A program made the translations under genes and the position numbers. Below, one piece after another: positions 1 through 7,364 of a DNA stretch of 15,585 bases. Below the pieces are notes generated by a model that saw only the letters and a list, made by a program, of their open reading frames with translations, was not told the origin of the DNA and made no database searches. Source of the stretch: an uncultured Porphyromonadaceae bacterium (lineage in GTDB: Bacteria > Bacteroidota > Bacteroidia > Bacteroidales > Muribaculaceae); assembly GCA_905212215.1 (NCBI GenBank), contig CAJMDR010000014.1:1-15585 (forward strand), read 5' to 3'. The number at the start of each line of letters is the position of its first letter. Within the stretch, counting starts at the first letter, position 1.

Positions 1-269
1 CAATCGACGCTCAAAACGCAGGAGAGCTTATCATGGAGATACAGCCGGGATGGGTACTCGTCGACGACAATGCCACTCCTGTAGTGAGGAGAGTGATACG
101 CCGTTCCGCGGTGGCCACTCCCGCCATCATTCTTTCGCCGTCGTTAGCTCCGGGAAAGATTTCCGAACCTGTTTCGGCACTTCGCATCGCTCCCACACTC
201 AGCCGGTTGCTGCATCTGCCGTCGCCCAACGGCGCCCTCGGCCGCTCGCTGCCCGTAAATACGCGCTAA
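1..269 (+). CDS. Alkaline phosphatase superfamily protein, C-terminal fragment
   Basis: An open frame enters at the left edge (first full codon at 3) and stops at the TAA at 267-269, giving about 88 C-terminal residues. The visible end contains a PGW motif (EIQPGWVLVDD) and then a stretch reading VSALRIAPTLSRLLHLPSPN. This pattern, 'x-x-D/R-I-A-P-T-L-x-x-L-L-x-L-P-x-P', is typical of the C-terminal end of Bacteroidetes type I phosphodiesterase / nucleotide pyrophosphatase / alkaline phosphatase proteins, which are usually secreted and metal dependent. The metal-binding core lies upstream of the window and cannot be checked. The ATG at 33 is internal and not a real start. Family assignment is by pattern memory and moderate; the substrate cannot be inferred. 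Confidence 0.6.
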   Translation, partial: IDAQNAGELIMEIQPGWVLVDDNATPVVRRVIRRSAVATPAIILSPSLAPGKISEPVSALRIAPTLSRLLHLPSPNGALGRSLPVNTR

Positions 270-273
270 TGGC

Positions 274-312
274 ATGACGAAGCCTCCCGGAGGCGTCATA
301 AAGCCTCCCGGA
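274..312 (+). repeat. Hairpin plus direct 12-bp repeat downstream of the phosphatase gene
   Basis: Just after the stop at 269 lies an inverted repeat: GCCTCC (282-287) pairs with GGAGGC (289-294), extended by ATGAC (274-278) pairing with GTCAT (295-299). The 12-mer AAGCCTCCCGGA occurs at 280-291 and again at 301-312, a 21-base period. No T run follows, so this is a poor intrinsic terminator. It may be a decayed terminator or an operator for the dipeptidase promoter starting at 333. The function is unproven. Confidence 0.4.
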
Positions 313-332
313 AGCATGAAATGCGGATGTGG

Positions 333-364
333 TTTGCACAAGAACCACAATTGTATTAATTTTG
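333..364 (+). promoter_or_regulatory. Bacteroidetes sigma-ABfr type promoter of the C69 dipeptidase gene
   Basis: TTTG at 333-336, a 20-base spacer, then TAATTTTG at 357-364. This fits the Bacteroidetes consensus TTTG-N19/20-TAnnTTTG. Transcription would start near 371, leaving a leader of about 50 bases before the ATG at 423. Confidence 0.75.
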
Positions 365-422
365 TAGTGCTTGGAACACAATGCCGTTTTCCGGGTCACA
401 TTTCTCGATAACCTGACAACAG

Positions 423-2078
423 ATGAACATAAAGAAACTACCACTGCTTTTAGGCCTATGCGTGGCACTGAGTCCTTCGGCCACCGATGGCTGCACCAAT
501 CTCATCGCCGGCAAGAAAGCCACCAAAGATGGTTCCACCATGGTGACTTATGCCGCCGACTCGCACACCCTCTACGGCGCGCTGTACCATCAGCCGGCAG
601 CCGACCATGCTCCCGGCTCCATGCGCAAGGTGATAGAATGGGATACCGGCAAATACATGGGCGAGATACCCGAAGTTGCCCATACATACAACGTCGTGGG
701 AAATATGAACGAGCATCAGCTCGTAATAGCGGAATCGACCTGGGGCGGACTCCCTGAACTCGTAGACACCACCGGCAACTCCATCATCGACTACGGCTCG
801 CTCATCTACATCACCCTGCAGCGCGCCAAGACAGCCCGGGAGTCAATAGACATCATGGCTGACCTGGTGTCGAAATATGGCTACGCCTCTTCCGGCGAGA
901 GCTTTTCCATAGCCGACCCCAACGAGGTTTGGGTGATGGAAATGATTGGCAAAGGTGCCGAGAAAGGCGCTGTATGGATTGCCGTACGTATTCCCGACGA
1001 GGCTATCTCAGGCCATGCCAACGAACCCCGCATACGCCAGGTGAACCTCAAGGACAAGAAGAACGTGAAGTATTCCAAAGACCTTATCTCCTTTGCCCGC
1101 AAACGCGGATATTTCAAGGGTAAGGACGCCGACTTCTCTTTCGCCGATGCCTTTGAGCACCACACCGTCTCCACACGCCGTGGCTGCGACGCACGAGTAT
1201 GGAGCTTCTTCCGCCGCTTTAACCCCGACATGGAGAAATATTATGCCTGGTGCTCCGGCGAAAGCAATGAGCCGATGCCCCTCTACATAATTCCTGACCG
1301 CAAGGTATCGCTGGAAGATATGCAGGAACGTATGCGCGACCATTTCGAGGACACACCGTTCAACATGACTTCCGATCCCGGCATGGGTCCCGACAGCGTA
1401 CCTTACCGCTGGCGCCCCATGGACTATAAGGTAGACGGCAAGAACTACTGCATGGAGCGTGCCATCGCCACCCAGCAGACAGGCTGGCACTTCGTGAGCC
1501 AGAGCCGCGCCGACAAACCCGACCCCATAGGCGGCATACTCTGGTTCGGCACCGACGACACCAACACTTCTGTCTATATGCCTTTCTACTGCTCCCTCAC
1601 CGAGATTCCGGAACAGGTAAGCGACAAGAACGGTGACCTGCTCACCTTCTCCCCCACTTCCAACTTCTGGATGACGAACTGGGTGGCCAACCAGGCATAC
1701 AACCGCTACGACCTGATGATTCCCGACATACGCCGCGTTCAAAGCGGTCTGGAAAAAGGCTTCATCGCCTCACGCCCCGACAAAGATGCCGAGCTGACGG
1801 CTCTCTACCAGAAGGGTGACATTGCGGGAATGCAGAAGATAATCAACGCCGATGCCGCTCAGATAGCAAAGAGCGCCACCGACGCCTACAGCGACCTGGC
1901 AAAATATCTGCTTGTCCGTTTCCTGGACGGCAACCGTAAGAAAGTCAACGCCGACAATAGCTTCAAGCGCACCGAGACAGGAATGCCCGCGAAGCCCGAC
2001 TTCCCCGGCTATAACAAAGCTTATTACGAGGAAATAGTGCGCCAGACAGGCAACCGCTTCCTCCTCCCCGACGAATAA
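423..2078 (+). CDS. Secreted C69-family cysteine dipeptidase
   Basis: A 551-residue peptidase of family C69 (Ntn-hydrolase fold, PepD/dipeptidase A type), which cleaves dipeptides using an N-terminal cysteine. Residues 1-23 form a short hydrophobic signal-like leader (KKLPLLLGLCVAL). Cys24 begins the motif CTNLIAGKKATKDGSTM, the usual nucleophile region. In this family the leader or propeptide is removed so that the cysteine becomes residue 1. Other family-like stretches are YNVVGNMNEHQL, AESTWGG and SFSIADPNEVWVME (about residues 95-180). Full length (about 550) is normal for Bacteroidetes members. It has its own promoter at 333-364 and a strong terminator after the stop, so it is probably a single-gene unit. 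Likely role: peptide use in the periplasm or outside the cell. A competing ATG at 371 is in another frame. Confidence 0.92.
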   Translation: MNIKKLPLLLGLCVALSPSATDGCTNLIAGKKATKDGSTMVTYAADSHTLYGALYHQPAADHAPGSMRKVIEWDTGKYMGEIPEVAHTYNVVGNMNEHQLVIAESTWGGLPELVDTTGNSIIDYGSLIYITLQRAKTARESIDIMADLVSKYGYASSGESFSIADPNEVWVMEMIGKGAEKGAVWIAVRIPDEAISGHANEPRIRQVNLKDKKNVKYSKDLISFARKRGYFKGKDADFSFADAFEHHTVSTRRGCDARVWSFFRRFNPDMEKYYAWCSGESNEPMPLYIIPDRKVSLEDMQERMRDHFEDTPFNMTSDPGMGPDSVPYRWRPMDYKVDGKNYCMERAIATQQTGWHFVSQSRADKPDPIGGILWFGTDDTNTSVYMPFYCSLTEIPEQVSDKNGDLLTFSPTSNFWMTNWVANQAYNRYDLMIPDIRRVQSGLEKGFIASRPDKDAELTALYQKGDIAGMQKIINADAAQIAKSATDAYSDLAKYLLVRFLDGNRKKVNADNSFKRTETGMPAKPDFPGYNKAYYEEIVRQTGNRFLLPDE

Positions 2079-2101
2079 ATTCAACCTTGTTTCATAAGCC
2101 C

Positions 2102-2149
2102 GGACGGCGATGGCATATCAATCTGCCACCGCCGTCCTTATTTTTTTAA
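2102..2149. terminator. Strong rho-independent terminator between convergent genes
   Basis: Left arm 2102-2115 (GGACGGCGATGGCA) pairs with right arm 2124-2137 (TGCCACCGCCGTCC) with one A-C mismatch and an 8-base loop. It is followed by TTATTTTTTT. It ends the rightward dipeptidase transcript. On the other strand the stem lies just past the GSCFA stop at 2173 but has a weaker T tract, so bidirectional use is possible. Confidence 0.85.
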
Positions 2150-2172
2150 GGGGTTTAAGGAGGTCAAAGAGA

Positions 2173-3039
2173 TTAAGGATGGATTATGGGGCGGTGGCGA
2201 GAGCGACGGAGAGCTTTCAGGGCAGAAGCCATGAGGGGGAGTGTGGACGGAGGGATATAGGTGGCGGTGAATTTTTCAAAAATATAGTCGGCGGCCATAG
2301 CAGAGGGATGAGCGAGGTCATCGGTATAGAAACGGTAGTCACGCAAATCGTCGGTAAGAATCTCGTAGGCCGGGAAATAGGTGGTGTCGTGATGCTGAGA
2401 CAGCTCTTCACACAGCAGCAAGAGTCTTGCTTTGGAGCGCATATTCCCTGCGAACCCATCGGCGAGATGCCGTACAGGGCTGACTGTGAAAATCACCTTC
2501 AACTCCGGATTCATTGTTCTTATCAATGGCAACAGGTCGTTCCATCGCTTCAGCATCTCCTGCAAAGAGCAGCATCGGCGCAGGAATTTATCAGCGGGAA
2601 GCTTATGACAGTTAGCCACGACCTTTCCTGACTCTTTCAGCTCGAACACCCACGAAGTGCCGAAGGTAACGAACATTGTTTGTGCCAACAGCAAGGCTTC
2701 CATTAGGGATACTGTTGCATCCGCCATACCCTTTCTTGCCTCGGCTTCATCCATGCGCGAGAACTTGGTGGAGAAATCGAAACAGAAAGCGTTTCCGGAA
2801 ACGGGATGACGGTAGAGTTCCGGTTCGTATTCCGGTCTTATTACCCTTTCTATGGCATCGGCTATGGAAAGAGGATTATACAGCACTCCGCATGGATTCA
2901 CCGTAGCCTTCCATCCGCTATTCTGTAGTCGTTCGCCTATGTTGTCGGCGAAACAGGAGCCGAGCAACAGCAATGGCTTTTCATAGTTGAGCTGAAAGTC
3001 GGCTTCCGGCACAGGTATGTATTCAGTTCTGAACTTCAT
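2173..3039 (-). CDS. GSCFA-domain protein (SGNH-like)
   Basis: A 288-residue protein with the family's name motif GSCFA at residues 27-31, followed by TFGTS (125-129), VSPVRH (186-191) and DDLAHPS (240-246). These resemble SGNH-hydrolase blocks: Ser28 as nucleophile and Asp241/His244 as the D-x-x-H acid/base pair. That assignment is by analogy; the biochemical function of GSCFA proteins is poorly known. No signal peptide is seen. I chose the ATG at 3039 (MKFRTEYIPVP), the usual family N-terminus. A GTG at 3087, four bases after the upstream gene's stop, would add 16 unlikely residues. It lies 51 bases downstream of the PorE-like gene on the same strand, so the two are probably cotranscribed, suggesting an envelope-related role such as ester removal from a glycan or lipid. 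Confidence 0.88.
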   Translation of the reverse strand: MKFRTEYIPVPEADFQLNYEKPLLLLGSCFADNIGERLQNSGWKATVNPCGVLYNPLSIADAIERVIRPEYEPELYRHPVSGNAFCFDFSTKFSRMDEAEARKGMADATVSLMEALLLAQTMFVTFGTSWVFELKESGKVVANCHKLPADKFLRRCCSLQEMLKRWNDLLPLIRTMNPELKVIFTVSPVRHLADGFAGNMRSKARLLLLCEELSQHHDTTYFPAYEILTDDLRDYRFYTDDLAHPSAMAADYIFEKFTATYIPPSTLPLMASALKALRRSRHRPIIHP

Positions 3040-3090
3040 GTGCAGAAAATCTTCTGATTTTATGCGAAAAGAACACCTTATCCTCACACA

Positions 3091-5082
3091 TTACCACATA
3101 TCGAGGTCAATGGAAGTGACCTTGAATTCCGTGCGCCTGTTTATCTGGTCAGCCGCCTGCTGATCCTCTTCCGAGAGGGTGGCAATAAACTCTTCGGTAA
3201 GTACGGTTCCTTCGGGGAATTGCGGATACTGGCTGTTGATGCGTTTCGTAACTGTCTTCGGCACCGTTTTGCCGTAGCCTTTCCATGTGAGCCTTGAAAT
3301 AGGTATTCCTGCCGCCACAAGGTAATCGATTACTGATTTTGCGCGGCGGTCGCTGAGGCCTTCGTTGTAAGCCAAAGAGCCATGGCGGTCGGTGTGCGAA
3401 CCCATCTCTATGGAGACGTTGGGATTGTCGCGCAAAATAGCCACCATCTCGTCAAGAGCCGTCTTCGACTCCGGACGCAGCGACGCCTTGTCGAAATCGT
3501 AGAATATATTCTCCACCACCGACGGTTTGTTGATGGAAGCGAGCACGAAGTCCACGCCATAGTCGGCATCAGCCTCGGTGGTGTCTGTGACGAATTCCTG
3601 CTTCTGGTTCAAATACCCCTTGGCGCCGGCCTTCATCACATAGTGCACACCGCGCTGGAGGTTGAAACGGAACGAGCCATCATCGCGTGCCACCTCCTTC
3701 TGGTTGGAGCCGTCATCACCCACAATACGGATAATTGCGTTCGGTACAGGCTCATCGTCATGGTCCACTACCGTACCGGATATGGTGATTTTCAGGTCAG
3801 GCAGTTCGAAGCTGTAGATATGGTCGCGCCCGGAACCATCACCACGGTTCGAACTGAAGAAACCATTCTCGCCGGGACCGAAAGTTATGCCGAAGTCATC
3901 GCCCTGAGAATTGATGGGAAGACCCATATTCTGCACGCTCCAGCGGTCGCCGGTAGAGTTCAGCCATGCCTTGAAGATGTCGAGGCCTCCGAAACCGGGA
4001 TGTCCGTCGGAAGAGAAATACATCACCGAGTCGGAGCGCATATAGGGGAACATCTCGTCGCCGGCGGTGTTGATTTCCGGACCCATGTTCTCCAGTGTGC
4101 CACGCCTCTGGTCGATGCCGATGCGCCAGATATCCTTACCGCCGTAACCGCCCGGCATATCAGAAGAGAAATAAAGATACTTACCGTCGGGCGAAACGGC
4201 AGGGTGCCCTGTTGCGGAAATGGTGTCGGCGGTCACTTCGAATTTCTGCGGTGCGCTCCATGAGGCATCGGAACGGCGCGAAGTGTATATTTCCACCGTG
4301 GTATTGGCTGTCTCGGAGCGTATTGCCCGGGTCAGGTCCATTGTCTGGCCGTCGGGTGAGAAAGAGATAATGCCCTCGTCCATTTCAGTATTCAGCTCTC
4401 CTCCGGCAGCCTCCGGACGTTTCCAGTTTCCCTGCTCATCCTTGCGGGCCACCCAGATGTCACCTTTTTTCATGCCGGTAATCTCCGACTTAGTGGTACC
4501 CGACACTTTTTCGTTAGTGGTGGTGAAATACAACTGATCATAGTTCTTGTCGAGATACATCGGCGCGAAGTCCGAACGGCGCGAGTTGAAGAGTTTTGCC
4601 TGCCTTACTATGTAGCGTGTCTTGGGCTTTTTGCGGGCATTTATCGCCATTCGACATCCGTCAATTCCTTCCTGAGCCAACCGATCCTGCGGATGCCACT
4701 CCAGATAAGTATTGTACGCCTCGATAGCCTGCGGATAACGGCCGCAAGCCTGCTGCGAACGGCCGAGCCAATAGAAAGCCATGGAGTCGGGATACTGGTA
4801 ACGAATGGCGTTCTGATACGATGCGGCAGCTCTCTCCGCCTGATTCAGCTTGCGGTAGCAGGTAGCCATCTGATATGCCACCTCTCCGCGCAGAGACCTG
4901 TCTTCGCGGCGGGTCAGCTTGTTGTAGACCTTCCGATAAGTCTGTGCCGCGTTATAATATTCACCTCGTCCGAACTGCTCGTTGGCCACTGAGAGCTTAG
5001 CGCCCTTACAGCCGCCCAACATCATTACAGCGATGAGGCAACCAGTTATGATGTGCAGGTATTTAACCGCTGATTTTCTCAT
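3091..5082 (-). CDS. PorE-like lipoprotein: TPR, PD40 propeller, CRD and OmpA domain
   Basis: A 663-residue lipoprotein. Residues 1-25 are a lipoprotein signal ending in the lipobox LGGC, with Cys25 the lipidated residue. Residues about 30-145 are TPR-like helices (YYNAAQTYRKVY; RYPQAIEAYNTYLEWHP). Residues about 165-425 hold five PD40/WD40-like blades, each with an SPDG/YFSSD-type signature (241-245, 297-307, 355-360, 409-416). Residues 432-515 look like a carboxypeptidase-regulatory beta-sandwich. Residues 525-663 are an OmpA C-terminal peptidoglycan-binding domain with NEGLSDRRAKSV (573-584). This domain order matches PorE (PG1058) of the Porphyromonas gingivalis type IX secretion system. 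However, similar OmpA/PD40 proteins occur widely without such a link, and no other por gene is in the window. It probably anchors an outer-membrane complex to peptidoglycan. First gene of a pair with GSCFA. No canonical promoter is visible in 5083-5191. Confidence 0.9.
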   Translation of the reverse strand: MRKSAVKYLHIITGCLIAVMMLGGCKGAKLSVANEQFGRGEYYNAAQTYRKVYNKLTRREDRSLRGEVAYQMATCYRKLNQAERAAASYQNAIRYQYPDSMAFYWLGRSQQACGRYPQAIEAYNTYLEWHPQDRLAQEGIDGCRMAINARKKPKTRYIVRQAKLFNSRRSDFAPMYLDKNYDQLYFTTTNEKVSGTTKSEITGMKKGDIWVARKDEQGNWKRPEAAGGELNTEMDEGIISFSPDGQTMDLTRAIRSETANTTVEIYTSRRSDASWSAPQKFEVTADTISATGHPAVSPDGKYLYFSSDMPGGYGGKDIWRIGIDQRRGTLENMGPEINTAGDEMFPYMRSDSVMYFSSDGHPGFGGLDIFKAWLNSTGDRWSVQNMGLPINSQGDDFGITFGPGENGFFSSNRGDGSGRDHIYSFELPDLKITISGTVVDHDDEPVPNAIIRIVGDDGSNQKEVARDDGSFRFNLQRGVHYVMKAGAKGYLNQKQEFVTDTTEADADYGVDFVLASINKPSVVENIFYDFDKASLRPESKTALDEMVAILRDNPNVSIEMGSHTDRHGSLAYNEGLSDRRAKSVIDYLVAAGIPISRLTWKGYGKTVPKTVTKRINSQYPQFPEGTVLTEEFIATLSEEDQQAADQINRRTEFKVTSIDLDMW

Positions 5083-5191
5083 ACTTAATTAACGCAGCCC
5101 CACCGCTTTTAATTGTTCAGAAAATTTAAGGAAATTTAGGCAGGAATGGGCATAAGGTCTAATATCCCGCTGAATTCTGCGTTAAAGATGT

Positions 5192-5872
5192 ATGAAGCAG
5201 ACTCTAAGGTTCCTGCGCGACCTTCAGCGCAACAACAACCGTGAGTGGTTCTCCGCCCACCGCGACCGCTATAAATATGTAGCTCAATTTATTACAGACC
5301 TTACCGAAGAACTCATAGAAAAAGTGGCGACGGTGGATCCCCGAGCCGCATTGCTGAGTGTAAAGGACTGCACTTACCGCCTCTACCGCGACACCCGGTT
5401 CACGCCCGACAAAACACCTTTCAAGACCCATATCGGAATCTTCATCAACCCGCCGGGCGGGAAGAAGGCTCCCACAGGAGGGTATTATTTCCATCTGGAA
5501 TATGAAAAGTGCTTCATCGCCGCAGGGAATGTTTGTCATCCGCGCGAGGTGCTCACGGCAATACGGAAGTCCATTATCGACAACATCGATGAATATGACG
5601 AGATGATGCGCGACCCGGAGTTCCGCGGCGTGTTCCCTTTCGTGGGAGAAAGATTGCTGAAAAGAGCACCGAGGGGTGTAGACCCTGAATGGCCGTACGT
5701 CAAATATCTTCTTCCTAAAGACTATGTAGCCTCCACCATGACTGTGCTTAACCTTGAGACTCTGCTCTACGACAAGACTACATTTCCGCGCATTCTGGAG
5801 CATGCTCACCGCTACAACCGCTTCCTTAACTATGCCGTGGAGGAGGCCTTAGGTCTGGATACCGGCCACTGA
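5192..5872 (+). CDS. DUF2461 family protein (TIGR02453-like)
   Basis: A 226-residue protein recognisable as DUF2461. It opens with LRFLRDLQRNNNREWF, the usual N-terminal 'FLxxLxxNNxREWF' signature. It continues with YRLYRDTRFTPDKTPFKTHIG (about 62-82, the most conserved block), a PGGYYFHLE-like segment (GGYYFHLEYEKCFIAAG, 96-112) and a C-terminal LPKDY region. Length is normal for the family and no signal peptide or membrane segment is seen, so it is probably cytoplasmic. The molecular function of DUF2461 is unknown. It is divergent from the PorE-like gene across a 109-base gap and is followed 49 bases later by the radical SAM gene, so it may lead a three-gene unit. I see no canonical promoter before it. 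Confidence 0.92.
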   Translation: MKQTLRFLRDLQRNNNREWFSAHRDRYKYVAQFITDLTEELIEKVATVDPRAALLSVKDCTYRLYRDTRFTPDKTPFKTHIGIFINPPGGKKAPTGGYYFHLEYEKCFIAAGNVCHPREVLTAIRKSIIDNIDEYDEMMRDPEFRGVFPFVGERLLKRAPRGVDPEWPYVKYLLPKDYVASTMTVLNLETLLYDKTTFPRILEHAHRYNRFLNYAVEEALGLDTGH

Positions 5873-5921
5873 CAACAGCGTCTGTTTCATAATAAAGGGC
5901 TAAAGAGGGCGTTTTATAGAC

Positions 5922-7364
5922 ATGAAAATGACATTTGTGGTGCCTCCCGAACCGGGAAAGGAAGTGGCCGCCGAACGGTCGGCAGGCTGCACCAGGGTTG
6001 TTTACCCCATGCCCAACATATACGAACTCATCGCCGCCGCATGCCTCGAAGAGAAAGGCTATGAGGTGGAGCTGGTGGATTTTGTGGCGGAGAAGGGAGA
6101 TGCCGAGGCTGTGGAACGCTTCCTGGAGGCTGACAATTCGTCGGCATATCTGGTGTGGAGCGTGAACCTTAGCCGTGATGCCGATTTCGCATTCCGCGAT
6201 ATGGTGCTTCGTATGCGCCCGGAGGCAAAGGTCATCTTCATGGGTCCCGGAGCAACGTTCTTCCCTAAGCTGTACCTCACCGACAGCAGGGTGACGATAG
6301 TTCGCGGTGAACCGGAAGCCACACTGGTGGAGTTGGCGGAATATCTGGAAAAGGGTAAGGATTTTTCAAATCTGCAAGGACTCACCTTACTAAATGCCGA
6401 CGGTTCCATAAAGAGCAACCCGGCACGACCGCTGATTCAGGATATAGATATCCTGCCATTTCCGGCACGACATCTGCTCAAGGGACGCAGCTACCACAAC
6501 CCAAAGCTGAAACTGAGTCCTTACACCACCATGGTCACCTCGCGCAACTGTCCGTATCAGTGCATCTATTGTGTTCCGAGCTCGCTGACATTCGCCCGAG
6601 AACTGGACTACCGCGCCGATCATGGCCGTAAACCTCCCATCACCATGCGTTCGCCGGAGAATGTGGCAAAGGAGATAGACATGCTCGCCGCCGAAGGTTA
6701 CAAGGCCATAGGATTTGTGGACGACAATTTCATCTGGAATCTGGAGCGCACTGCCGCCCTCTGCGAACCTCTGCGCCGACACGGCATAAAATGGGGCTGC
6801 CAGGCAAGGGTGGATGCCATCACCGAACCGATAGCTAAACTTCTCGGAGAATCCGGATGCACATACGTTGACCTCGGCATCGAATCCTTCGAGGATGAGA
6901 TTCTCAAGTTCATCAAGAAGGGCATTACCAGTGAACAGATTTACCGCGCCATAGACCTTTTGCAGAAATACAAGGTGCCGGTAAAGCTGAATATCCTCAT
7001 CGGCACATCACCCTTAGAGACAAAGGAAACGCTGCGCCGCACTCTTCGCAAAGCCATGAAGCTGAATGTGGACCAGGTCATGTTCAACATTGTGTCGCCT
7101 TTCCCCGGCACTGAATTCTACAAAATGGCACATGAGAACGGATGGATAAAGGGTGGCGAGTATTCTCCCACCAATGTGCAGAAAGAATCGATTCTAAGCT
7201 ATCCGCATCTCTCAGCCGAGGATATGGAGAAAGCTCTCTATCGCTTCAACCTGCGCTATTTCCTGCGCCCGAGAGTAGTGCTGAAACATCTGCGCCGTTT
7301 CAAAAACGCCTCGGAGTTCATGTATGCCCTGAAAGCGCTTCGCACCAAACTTTTCTGGCGATGA
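5922..7364 (+). CDS. Radical SAM protein with N-terminal B12-binding-like domain
   Basis: A 480-residue radical SAM enzyme. Residues about 1-145 form a Rossmann-like B12-binding-type domain (YELIAAACLEEKGYEVELVD; VIFMGPGATFFP; VRGEPEATL). The usual D-x-H-x-x-G cobalamin ligand motif is absent, so cobalamin may bind in another mode or not at all. Residues about 203-420 form the radical SAM domain with the [4Fe-4S] motif CPYQCIYC (Cys210, Cys214, Cys217), then FVDDNF (about 266-271) and GIESFEDEIL. Architecture is that of the BchE/HpnJ-like group; the substrate is unknown. The stop overlaps the start of the glycosyltransferase gene (ATGA at 7361-7364), indicating translational coupling and a shared pathway, perhaps modification of an envelope glycan or lipid (inference). 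Confidence 0.9.
   Translation: MKMTFVVPPEPGKEVAAERSAGCTRVVYPMPNIYELIAAACLEEKGYEVELVDFVAEKGDAEAVERFLEADNSSAYLVWSVNLSRDADFAFRDMVLRMRPEAKVIFMGPGATFFPKLYLTDSRVTIVRGEPEATLVELAEYLEKGKDFSNLQGLTLLNADGSIKSNPARPLIQDIDILPFPARHLLKGRSYHNPKLKLSPYTTMVTSRNCPYQCIYCVPSSLTFARELDYRADHGRKPPITMRSPENVAKEIDMLAAEGYKAIGFVDDNFIWNLERTAALCEPLRRHGIKWGCQARVDAITEPIAKLLGESGCTYVDLGIESFEDEILKFIKKGITSEQIYRAIDLLQKYKVPVKLNILIGTSPLETKETLRRTLRKAMKLNVDQVMFNIVSPFPGTEFYKMAHENGWIKGGEYSPTNVQKESILSYPHLSAEDMEKALYRFNLRYFLRPRVVLKHLRRFKNASEFMYALKALRTKLFWR

Noticed and set aside
1008..1742. Leftward 244-codon open frame
   Set aside because: Antisense to the C69 dipeptidase, low-complexity V/A/G/H composition, and no recognisable motif or promoter.
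3382..4263. Rightward 293-codon open frame
   Set aside because: It is fully antisense to the PorE-like gene, whose domains are clear. The translation is rich in V, H, R and G with no domain, as expected for a shadow of a GC-rich gene.
5083..5191. Divergent promoters between the PorE-like and DUF2461 genes
   Set aside because: They are expected from the layout, but no TTTG-N19/20-TAnnTTTG match is visible on either strand.
7142..7360. Extended start for the glycosyltransferase
   Set aside because: It is out-of-frame sequence of the radical SAM gene; the family N-terminus begins exactly at the ATG at 7361.
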